Assembly: GCF_025725665.1 (NCBI RefSeq)
Contig: NZ_CP107009.1
Location: forward strand, 434,001-498,000
DNA from: Halomonas sp. LR3S48
Lineage (GTDB): Bacteria; Pseudomonadota; Gammaproteobacteria; Pseudomonadales; Halomonadaceae
DNA length: 64,000 nt
Direction: 5' to 3'
This document shows positions 29,119-36,357 of this stretch, one piece after another. Every line of letters begins with the position of its first letter. Position 1 is the first letter of the stretch. The translations under genes were made by a program, and so were the position numbers. The notes beneath the pieces are model-generated. The model ran no database searches and was not told the origin of the DNA. It worked only from the letters and a program-made list of their open reading frames with translations.

Positions 29119-30476
29119 TCCTCGGCCCTGAGGCCATATTTCTTCAGCTTGTCGTAGAGTGTCTTGCGCGGCAGGCCGAGGTGCTCGCAGACCTCCGTGA
29201 TACGCCCACGGTGACTGACCAGCGACTGACTGATCAGGCTCTTCTCGAACAGTTCCACCTGCTGCGGCAGGGCCAGCTCGGCATTGTCGGCCTCGACGCC
29301 TTCCAGCAGCGCGTCGAGGCGATGATCGAAAGCGGAACCCAGCAACACGTATCGCTCGGCCAGGTTGCGTAGCTCACGTACATTGCCGGGCCAGTCATGG
29401 GCCATGAGGGTAGAAATGCCGCCGGCGCCCAGCGGTGGGGCTTCTTGCCCGCTGCGGTTGGCCGCAACCACGGCGAAATGCTGGAACAGCAGGGGAATAT
29501 CCTCTCGCCGCTCGCGCAGTGGCGGGATCGGCAGGGTGACGACGTTGAGCCGATAATAGAGATCCTCGCGGAATTCGCCGGCCTCTGCGGCCAGCTTGAG
29601 ATCGACCTTGGTCGCGGCGATGACGCGGATGTCCAGCGGCACGGCTTCATTGGCACCGAGACGCTCGACGCATCGTTCCTGCAGTACCCGTAGCAGCTTG
29701 ACCTGAAGCGCCAGCGGCATGGATTCGATTTCGTCGAGAAACACGGTGCCGCCGTTGGCGTACTCGAACTTGCCGATGCGCCGCTCAACGGCCCCGGTGA
29801 AGGCGCCTTTCTCGTGACCGAACAGTTCCGACTCGATGATGCTTTCCGGTACTGCACCGCAGTTGATGGCGACGAAGGGATGCCCGCCGCGGGGGCTGCG
29901 CTCGTGGATGGCACGCGCTACCAGGTCTTTGCCGGTACCGGTCTCGCCGAACAGTAGCACGTCGGTTTCCACCTGGGCGATGCGCTGCACCATGGAGGCG
30001 AGGCGCTGGATGGCGGGCGTTCTTCCCACCAGCCGCGGGCCCGGCGCGGCCTGCTGTGCTTCCAGCTCAGCCTTCAGTTGGCGGTTCTCCAGGCTCAGGC
30101 GTCGCTTGTCGACCCCGCGGCGCACCATTTCGACCAGCCGCTCGCCGGCAAAGGGCTTCTCCAGAAAGTCCCAGGCGCCCTCACGCATGGCTTCCACGGC
30201 AGTGGAGATATCGCCGTGACCGGTGATCAGAATGACCGGCAGGTCGGGGTCGCGCAGGCGAACTTCACGCAGCAGGGCCATGCCGTCCATGCCGGGCATG
30301 CGGATGTCGCTGACGATCACACCGGGAAAGTCGGGTGCGAGCGCTTCCAGGGCACTCTCGGCGCTGGCGTGGGGTTCCGGCTGGTAACCGGCCAACTCCA
30401 GGGTCTGGCCGGCGGTAATGCGCAGGTGGGGTTCGTCGTCGATGATGAGTACCGGGATGGCCGCCGGGTCATGCAT
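29094..30476 (-). CDS. dctD: Sigma-54-dependent response regulator, DctD-like
   Basis: A 460-residue enhancer-binding protein. Receiver domain 8-120 with phospho-acceptor Asp57 ([11 protein letters not shown]) and Lys108; AAA+ domain with Walker A GETGTGKD (177-184) and the sigma-54 contact loop GAFTGA (224-229); C-terminal Fis-type HTH ([20 protein letters not shown]). The start at 30476 overlaps the dctB stop by 8 bases, so the two are translationally coupled. DctD usually activates C4-dicarboxylate uptake genes; none lie adjacent here. A candidate target is the TAXI-TRAP promoter at 21988-22003. Confidence 0.88.
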   Translation of the reverse strand: MHDPAAIPVLIIDDEPHLRITAGQTLELAGYQPEPHASAESALEALAPDFPGVIVSDIRMPGMDGMALLREVRLRDPDLPVILITGHGDISTAVEAMREGAWDFLEKPFAGERLVEMVRRGVDKRRLSLENRQLKAELEAQQAAPGPRLVGRTPAIQRLASMVQRIAQVETDVLLFGETGTGKDLVARAIHERSPRGGHPFVAINCGAVPESIIESELFGHEKGAFTGAVERRIGKFEYANGGTVFLDEIESMPLALQVKLLRVLQERCVERLGANEAVPLDIRVIAATKVDLKLAAEAGEFREDLYYRLNVVTLPIPPLRERREDIPLLFQHFAVVAANRSGQEAPPLGAGGISTLMAHDWPGNVRELRNLAERYVLLGSAFDHRLDALLEGVEADNAELALPQQVELFEKSLISQSLVSHRGRITEVCEHLGLPRKTLYDKLKKYGLRAEDYRQKVEP

Positions 30477-32385
30477 GTGAGCGCTGCTCCTGGGTTGGCG
30501 ATGACTGGGACGCGTCGGGACATTCCTCGCGGGGCAGGGTAATGGTGAAACAGGCACCGGCGCCAGGTTGATTGGTGGCTTCGATGCTGCCTCCCAGATC
30601 GGTGATGATGCGCGCCGAGATCGACAGGCCCAGGCCCAGCCCGCTGCCGGGGGATTTGGTGGTGAAGAAGGGCTCGAAGATCCGCGCCAGGTGCGGTTCG
30701 GGAATGCCCGGGCCGGTATCGGTGACGCTGATCCGCACCTGAGCCAGCTCGACCTCGATACTCAGCGTGAGCTTGGGCGCGGGCGATTCCGTCATGGCCT
30801 GGAGCGCATTGCCGATCAAGTTGACCAGCACCTGCTCGAGGCGTACCAGATCGGCATGCACCCAGACCTCGCCACTCCAGCAGCGTATTACCTCGACGTC
30901 GCGCAGGCGGTTCTGGTAGAGCCGCAGCGCATAATCGAAGCATGCCTGCACCGATACCGCCGTCAGTGAGCTGTCGCTCTTGCGCGAGAACTGGCGCAGT
31001 TGGGCGCTGATTTCAGCCATGCGCTCGGTCAGTTCGACGACCTGGGCCAGGTTGGCATCGACGGCTTCCAGACGCTGACGCTCGAGGAAGGCGCGAGCGT
31101 TCTCGGCATAGGCACGAATGGCGGCCAGCGGTTGGTTGAGTTCATGGTTGATGCCGGCGGCCAGTTGGCCGAGTACGGCAAGCTTGGCGGCCTGGATCAG
31201 TTCGTCGCGGGTCTGGCGAAGATTCTCCTCGGCCCGGCGTCGCTCCTCGATCTCGTCGGAGAGCAGGCGGTTGGTCTCCAGCAAGTCGCGGGTACGGTGC
31301 TCGACATTGCGCTCCAGCTCGTCCCGCGCTCGGGCCAGGGTATGGCGCTCGCGCTCGGCGAACAGCTCCCGTTCCCGGCGCAACCGCAGGCGCTGCCAGC
31401 CGATGCCGCCGGCCAGGACAACCACGCCGTAGAGTCCTCCGGCCAGCGCAGCGGCCAGCCATTGTGCCCGGTAGACGGTGCCGAGCGGCTTGAGGATGTG
31501 CATGTTCCACCCGAATGCCTCCATGGGGCGGGCCAGGCCGAGGTAACGGTTGCCGTTCAGCGGCCCCTGGGTGAAGTGCACCAGTTGGCTGCCATCGCTG
31601 CGCTGGGCGAAGACTTCGATACCGGATGGGGAGAGCGGCTCGTCGGCGTAGCGGCGGGTAGCCAGCAATGCCTGTCGCTCCTGCTCGGAGAGTGGGTGCA
31701 GTGCAGCCATGCGCAGGGCGGAATGGCTGGCCATGAAGATGATATCGTCCTCGTCGGTCACCATCAGCTCAGCGTCCTGCTCGGCCCAGCTCTCCTCGAT
31801 CGCGTCGAGCAGCACCTTGATCACCATCACCCCGCTGGGACGGGCGTCAGGGGCGGTATCGTCGAGCCACACTGGGGCCGAGAAATAGTAGCCGCGCTCA
31901 AGCGACTGCACGCCCAGCCCGTAGAAACGGCCGCGTTTACCCTCGATCGCATCCTGATAGTAGCTGCGGAAGGCGTAGTTCTGGCCAATGAAGGTGTCGG
32001 GCCGATGCCAATTGCTGGCGGCCACGGTATTGGCGTTGGCATCCAGCAGGTAGACGTCCGAAACATCGGCGGTGGCACGGAACTGGTCGAGCAACAGGTT
32101 GAGCGGCATCGGGTCCTGCTCTCCCTGATTGAGCAGGAAGCGTTGCACCATCTCACGCGAGGCCAGCAACTGCGGCAGGTAATCGTGGCGTGTCAGGTGG
32201 CCTTCCAGGCCGGCGGCGGAAAGACGCAGCTCGTTTTCTGCCTCTCGCATCAGGGTCTGCAGTGCCTGCTCGCGCGCCACCAGCGCGGCCTGCCACATGA
32301 CCAGGATCAGGCCGAGCGGCAGCAGTAACAGCAGCAGCCAGCGTAGAGGGAGCGGCAGGCGAGGCGGACGATGTGGGCCTTTCAC
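30469..32385 (-). CDS. dctB: Sensor histidine kinase, DctB-like
   Basis: A 638-residue membrane kinase. TM1 at about 15-35, a periplasmic double-Cache (PDC) sensor at 40-300 (DVYLLDANANTVAASNW, FRSYYQDAIEGKRGRFYG), TM2 at about 308-330, a coiled coil, then the DHp helix with His414 in GINHELNQPLAAI, and the HATPase domain (NLIGNALQAM, DTGPGIP, GSGLGLGLSI). DctB proteins sense C4-dicarboxylates, but related Cache domains bind other organic acids. It lies 11 bases after lldR and overlaps dctD, so the three probably form one operon. Confidence 0.88.
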   Translation of the reverse strand: MKGPHRPPRLPLPLRWLLLLLLPLGLILVMWQAALVAREQALQTLMREAENELRLSAAGLEGHLTRHDYLPQLLASREMVQRFLLNQGEQDPMPLNLLLDQFRATADVSDVYLLDANANTVAASNWHRPDTFIGQNYAFRSYYQDAIEGKRGRFYGLGVQSLERGYYFSAPVWLDDTAPDARPSGVMVIKVLLDAIEESWAEQDAELMVTDEDDIIFMASHSALRMAALHPLSEQERQALLATRRYADEPLSPSGIEVFAQRSDGSQLVHFTQGPLNGNRYLGLARPMEAFGWNMHILKPLGTVYRAQWLAAALAGGLYGVVVLAGGIGWQRLRLRRERELFAERERHTLARARDELERNVEHRTRDLLETNRLLSDEIEERRRAEENLRQTRDELIQAAKLAVLGQLAAGINHELNQPLAAIRAYAENARAFLERQRLEAVDANLAQVVELTERMAEISAQLRQFSRKSDSSLTAVSVQACFDYALRLYQNRLRDVEVIRCWSGEVWVHADLVRLEQVLVNLIGNALQAMTESPAPKLTLSIEVELAQVRISVTDTGPGIPEPHLARIFEPFFTTKSPGSGLGLGLSISARIITDLGGSIEATNQPGAGACFTITLPREECPDASQSSPTQEQRSHA

Positions 32386-32396
32386 GAGACGGTTCC

Positions 32397-33170
32397 CTAC
32401 AGCTGGATTTCCGGCAGCGCCTGGGCGCGTCTTAGTGCCCGCTGGGCGCGGGTCTCCGCCCGCTCCATCTCGAGCAGTTCCTCCTCGACGAAGACCAGAT
32501 GCTCGTGTGACCGCGCTCGCGCATCCTCGGCCCGTCCTTCGAGGATGGCGTCGAGCAGGGCACGGTGCTGCTTCATCAGCATTGGCCGCGATTGAGGCTT
32601 CTCGAACAGGTGGGCGAGGTTGTCGACGATACTCTTTTCCAATAAATGGAAGATGCCACGAATGGTGTGCAGCAGCAGCACGTTGTGCGCCGCTTCGGCA
32701 ATGGCCAGGTGGAAGGCTGCATCCGCCTTGGCTTCAAGCTCCGGGTCGCGGCCGGCGAAGCAGGCTTCCAGCTCTTCGAAGCGCTTGATAAGCATCGCGC
32801 GATCGGCCGGGGTGGAGCGAAGGGCGGCATAATAGGCCGAAATTCCCTCCATGGCATCGCGGAACTCGAGCAAGTCCAGATGGAACTCCTGATGCCTGGC
32901 CAGCATGTCGAGCAGCGGATCGCTGTAGCCGCTATTGAGCTCGCGCGTGACGAAGGTGCCGCCGCCCTGACGGCTGGTCAGCAGGCCACGGGTCGCCAGC
33001 TTCTGAATGGCTTCACGCAGCGAGGGGCGTGAGACACCGAAGCGTTCGGCCAACTCGCGCTCCGGTGGCAGGCGCTGGCCCGGTTTGAGGCTACCCTCGA
33101 GGATCATCGCCTCGAGCCGTTCGGTGATGACGTCGGCCAGCCGTGGCTGGCGTACGTTCTGGTAGGTCAT
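32397..33170 (-). CDS. lldR: FadR/LldR-type GntR regulator of lactate genes
   Basis: A 257-residue repressor. The N-terminal winged HTH (about 8-75) has LKPGQRLPPERELAERFGVS and PSLREAIQKLATRGLL. The C-terminal FCD domain supplies metal-binding histidines (AAFHLAIAEAAHN and HRALLDAILEG). The gene diverges from lutABC-dld, and two ATTGGT-N3-ACCAAT operators, the LldR/FadR-type half-sites, flank the intergenic promoters. Lactate is the expected inducer. The start at 33170 begins MTYQNVRQPRLAD. Confidence 0.88.
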   Translation of the reverse strand: MTYQNVRQPRLADVITERLEAMILEGSLKPGQRLPPERELAERFGVSRPSLREAIQKLATRGLLTSRQGGGTFVTRELNSGYSDPLLDMLARHQEFHLDLLEFRDAMEGISAYYAALRSTPADRAMLIKRFEELEACFAGRDPELEAKADAAFHLAIAEAAHNVLLLHTIRGIFHLLEKSIVDNLAHLFEKPQSRPMLMKQHRALLDAILEGRAEDARARSHEHLVFVEEELLEMERAETRAQRALRRAQALPEIQL

Positions 33171-33203
33171 GCGAGACTTCCTTGGAGAGCCCATGTCCGC
33201 TTA

Positions 33204-33218
33204 ATTGGTCTTACCAAT
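33204..33218. promoter_or_regulatory. LldR-type operator O1 (lldR side)
   Basis: ATTGGT-CTT-ACCAAT, a perfect 6+3+6 inverted repeat 34 bases upstream of lldR. It overlaps a plausible -10 (CATTAT) for lldR on the reverse strand, which suggests autoregulation. Confidence 0.75.
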
Positions 33219-33352
33219 AATGGCCTGAAATAAGCCGCCTTGCAAACGGCTTACGCTCATCTGCTTCTCAGCACGGCCAATGCAAACAGTGTGTTTTGTT
33301 GCCATTTAGACGAAAGTCTATGCAAATCCAGCGCATAATGCAGAGCTCGGCG

Positions 33353-33381
33353 TTGACACTGGCAGTGGTGGGCCCTAAGGT
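33353..33381 (+). promoter_or_regulatory. Promoter of the lutABC-dld operon
   Basis: TTGACA (33353-33358), a 17-base spacer and TAAGGT (33376-33381). A start near 33388 would place operator O2 at about +14 to +30, a roadblock position. This promoter lies in the 315-base lldR/lutA gap, which holds no gene. Confidence 0.6.
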
Positions 33382-33400
33382 TCAACGACTTTCACGGGTA

Positions 33401-33417
33401 AATTGGTTTGACCAATT
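33401..33417. promoter_or_regulatory. LldR-type operator O2 (lut side)
   Basis: AATTGGT-TTG-ACCAATT, a perfect 7+3+7 inverted repeat about 70 bases before lutA. It shares its arms with O1, 197 bases away, so looping between the two sites is possible. Confidence 0.8.
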
Positions 33418-33485
33418 ATCCAGGAGGGCTCAAAGCTATAATCAGCAAGACCGCTACTGCCCACGGCCGACAGTGAGGGAGCCTC

Positions 33486-34241
33486 ATGACGCCAGTCAAA
33501 CTATACCCACCCAAGCCGGAGAAGGTTTACTTCTTCGGTACCTGCCTGATCGATCTTTTCTACCCTTACGCCGGCCTGGATGGCATACGTCTGCTTGAGA
33601 GAGAAGGCATCGAGGTGATTTTTCCTCAGGGCCAGACCTGCTGCGGCCAGCCGGCCTATACGTCTGGCTATCACGACGAGGCTCGGGCCGTGGCGGCGGC
33701 GCAGCTCGATCTCTTCCCCGAGTCCTGGCCGATCGTTGTTCCTTCTGGCTCGTGCGGCGGCATGATGCGCACCCACTACCCTCAGCTCTTCGCCGGTGCC
33801 GAGCAGGAAGAACAGGCAAAAGAAGTGGCCGGGCGGATCTTCGAGCTGACCGAATTCCTGTTGCACGTATGTCAGCTCAGGCTCGAGGACCGCGGGCAGC
33901 CCGAAAAAATTGCCATGCATACTTCTTGCAGTGCCAGACGTGAGATGGGGCTGGCCGAAACCGGTCCGACACTGCTGGCGCGAATGGGTCAGGTCGAGCT
34001 GGTGGAACAAGCCCGAGCTGCCGAGTGCTGCGGTTTCGGTGGTACCTTTGCGGTGCGCCATCCGGAGGTTTCCGCCGCCATGGTCGAGGACAAGACCCTG
34101 GCAATCGAGGCCACCGGTGCGACGCGTTTCGTTACCTCCGACTGCGGCTGCCTGATGAACATTGCCGGCCGGTTCGAGCATCAGGACAAGGCGGTCGAGG
34201 GCGAGCATATCGCCAGCTACCTGTGGCGGAGAACCTCATGA
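33486..34241 (+). CDS. lutA: Lactate utilisation protein A (Fe-S oxidoreductase)
   Basis: A 251-residue cytosolic Fe-S protein of the LutA/LldE/YkgE family, part of the LutABC complex that oxidises L-lactate to pyruvate. It has two CCG cysteine-rich domains: QTCCGQPAYTSGY near residue 52, with PSGSCGGM, and ECCGFGGTF near 180, with TSDCGCLMN. The start follows GAGGGAGCC. Its stop overlaps the lutB start (ATGA), giving translational coupling. Confidence 0.95.
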   Translation: MTPVKLYPPKPEKVYFFGTCLIDLFYPYAGLDGIRLLEREGIEVIFPQGQTCCGQPAYTSGYHDEARAVAAAQLDLFPESWPIVVPSGSCGGMMRTHYPQLFAGAEQEEQAKEVAGRIFELTEFLLHVCQLRLEDRGQPEKIAMHTSCSARREMGLAETGPTLLARMGQVELVEQARAAECCGFGGTFAVRHPEVSAAMVEDKTLAIEATGATRFVTSDCGCLMNIAGRFEHQDKAVEGEHIASYLWRRTS

Positions 34242-35692
34242 GCTCAGCACACGAGTCGGTGCAGACCTTCACTCCGCGCGAGTTTCATCGTCAAGCCCAC
34301 GATGCCCTTGGCAATCCCCAGATACGCGCCAACTTCCGTCGGGCCATGGATGGCCTGATGGCCAAGCGGCGCGACGTATTCAGCGACTGGGACCTCGAGA
34401 CCCTGCGCGAGCTCGGCGCCAACATTCGCCTGCGAGCGCTGGCCAAGCTGCCCGACCTGCTCGAGCGGCTCGAGGCCAACTGCCAGGCCAACGGCATCCA
34501 GGTGCACTGGGCCGAGAACGGCGACGAGGCGTGCCGAATCATCCGCGATATCTGTCGGCGCCACGATGCCAAGGCCGTGATCAAGGGCAAGTCGATGGTC
34601 TCCGAGGAGATGCATCTCAATGCCCATCTGGAGGAGGCGGGCATCGAGGCGTTGGAGTCCGACCTCGGCGAGTATCTTGTGCAGCTCAACGAGCAGACCC
34701 CCTCCCATATCATCATGCCGGCGATTCATCTCAACACCGACGAGATCTCCGAGATCATGCACGACAAGACGGGTACCGAGCGTACCCGCGATGTCGACTA
34801 TATGACCGCGGCGGCGCGAGCCCAGCTGCGCGAACGCTTCATGGCCGCCGATGTCGGTATCTCGGGAGTCAACTTCGCGGTAGCCGAGACCGGCACCCTG
34901 TGCCTGGTGGAGAACGAAGGCAATGGGCGGATGACCACCGCCGTGCCGCCGGTGCATATCGCCGTCACCGGCATCGAGAAGGTTGTCGAGCACCTGCGAG
35001 ACGTGCCGCCTCTATATGCGCTGCTCACCCGCTCGGCTACCGGCCAGCACGTCACCACCTACTTCAATATGATCAGTTCGCCGCGAAAGCCCGGCGAGCG
35101 CGATGGGCCGAAAGAGGTCCACCTGGTGTTGGTCGACAGCGGTCGCTCCAATATCTATCAGGACGACGAGCTGCTCGATACCCTGCGCTGTATCCGCTGC
35201 GGCGCCTGCATGAACCACTGTCCGGTCTATACCCGAGTGGGCGGACATACCTACGGGACCACCTATCCGGGCCCCATCGGCAGCATCCTGATGCCGCACA
35301 TGATGGGGCTGGAAGAGACCAAGGACCTGCCCACCGCCTCTAGCCTGTGTGGCGCCTGCGGTGAGGTGTGCCCGGTGAAGATCCCGATTCCCGATCTGCT
35401 GGTGCGGCTGCGCCGTGAGGCGGTGGGTGAGGGGCGAGGCAACGTGCCCGGCGCCGGCGTCAAGCGCACGAAGAAGGAAGCGGCAGCGTGGAAGGGCTTC
35501 CAGTGGCTGGCCACGCATCCCGCTGCCTGGCGCAGCGGCACGGCGCTTGCCGGTAAGCTGCGGGTATTGGCTCCGTCGAAGCTGGGGCCGTGGACCGAGT
35601 ACCGCACAGCGCCCAAGCCGGCCAAGAAAACGCTGCATGAACTGGTCAGGCGGCACCAGGCGGAGAAGGCAAAAGGGGAGGAGCGTACATGA
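34238..35692 (+). CDS. lutB: Lactate utilisation protein B (Fe-S protein)
   Basis: A 484-residue subunit of the LutABC lactate oxidase. The N-terminal LUD domain includes VIKGKSMVSEEMHLN and VAETGTLCLVENEGNGRM. Two 4Fe-4S sites follow: CIRCGACMNHCP at about 317-328 and LCGACGEVCPV at about 370-380. The C-terminus is a LutB-specific basic extension (KKTLHELVRRH). The start at 34238 overlaps the lutA stop and the stop overlaps lutC, both as ATGA. Confidence 0.95.
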   Translation: MSSAHESVQTFTPREFHRQAHDALGNPQIRANFRRAMDGLMAKRRDVFSDWDLETLRELGANIRLRALAKLPDLLERLEANCQANGIQVHWAENGDEACRIIRDICRRHDAKAVIKGKSMVSEEMHLNAHLEEAGIEALESDLGEYLVQLNEQTPSHIIMPAIHLNTDEISEIMHDKTGTERTRDVDYMTAAARAQLRERFMAADVGISGVNFAVAETGTLCLVENEGNGRMTTAVPPVHIAVTGIEKVVEHLRDVPPLYALLTRSATGQHVTTYFNMISSPRKPGERDGPKEVHLVLVDSGRSNIYQDDELLDTLRCIRCGACMNHCPVYTRVGGHTYGTTYPGPIGSILMPHMMGLEETKDLPTASSLCGACGEVCPVKIPIPDLLVRLRREAVGEGRGNVPGAGVKRTKKEAAAWKGFQWLATHPAAWRSGTALAGKLRVLAPSKLGPWTEYRTAPKPAKKTLHELVRRHQAEKAKGEERT

Positions 35693-36357
35693 GCGCCCGC
35701 GAGAATATTCTCAAGCGCCTGCGCGAACGCGCCGACGGCCCGTTGACGGCTCCCGAGAGCGACTTCGCCGTGGTGACCGGGCGTGGCTGGAGCCAGGAGG
35801 AGCGGTTGGCCCGCTTCGAGCGGCTGATCACTTCGGTGCATGGCGAGGTGATCCATACCGCCCGCGACGCATGGACCTCGGCGCTGGCCGAGTTGCTCGA
35901 GGCCAAGGGCATCCAGCGCCTGGCGCTCGGTCGTAAGCATCCCGTGGCTGCCGAGGCACGTATGGCCTTGGCCGAGCGTGACGTTTCCCTGCTCGACGCC
36001 GATCGCGATGTCGAAGTCTGGCAGCGCGAGCAATTTCAGGAGACGGATGCCGGGCTGACCTCCACCCGCGGCGCCATTGCCGAGACCGGCAGCCTGTGGC
36101 TGTGGCCGACCCCCGACGAACCGCGCCTGCTGAGCCTTGTGCCGCCGATTCATATCGCCGTGCTGGATGTCGATACCATTGAGGACACCTTCTTCGACGT
36201 GATCGAAGCTCACGCCTGGGCTGGCGGCATGCCCACCAATGCCCTGCTGATCTCGGGGCCGAGCAAGACCGCCGACATCGAGCAGACCCTGGCCTACGGT
36301 GTGCATGGCCCTCGAGAGCTGGTGGTGCTGGTGCGCCACAGCGAGGAGCGTCCATGA
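35689..36357 (+). CDS. lutC: Lactate utilisation protein C
   Basis: A 222-residue LUD-domain protein, third subunit of LutABC. It has the family motifs AIAETGSLWLWP and RLLSLVPPIHIAVL, and ends in GVHGPRELVVLV. It carries no Fe-S cysteine cluster, as usual for LutC. The gene is coupled by 4-base ATGA overlaps to lutB upstream and the FAD dehydrogenase downstream, so all four proteins should be made in step. Confidence 0.94.
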   Translation: MSARENILKRLRERADGPLTAPESDFAVVTGRGWSQEERLARFERLITSVHGEVIHTARDAWTSALAELLEAKGIQRLALGRKHPVAAEARMALAERDVSLLDADRDVEVWQREQFQETDAGLTSTRGAIAETGSLWLWPTPDEPRLLSLVPPIHIAVLDVDTIEDTFFDVIEAHAWAGGMPTNALLISGPSKTADIEQTLAYGVHGPRELVVLVRHSEERP

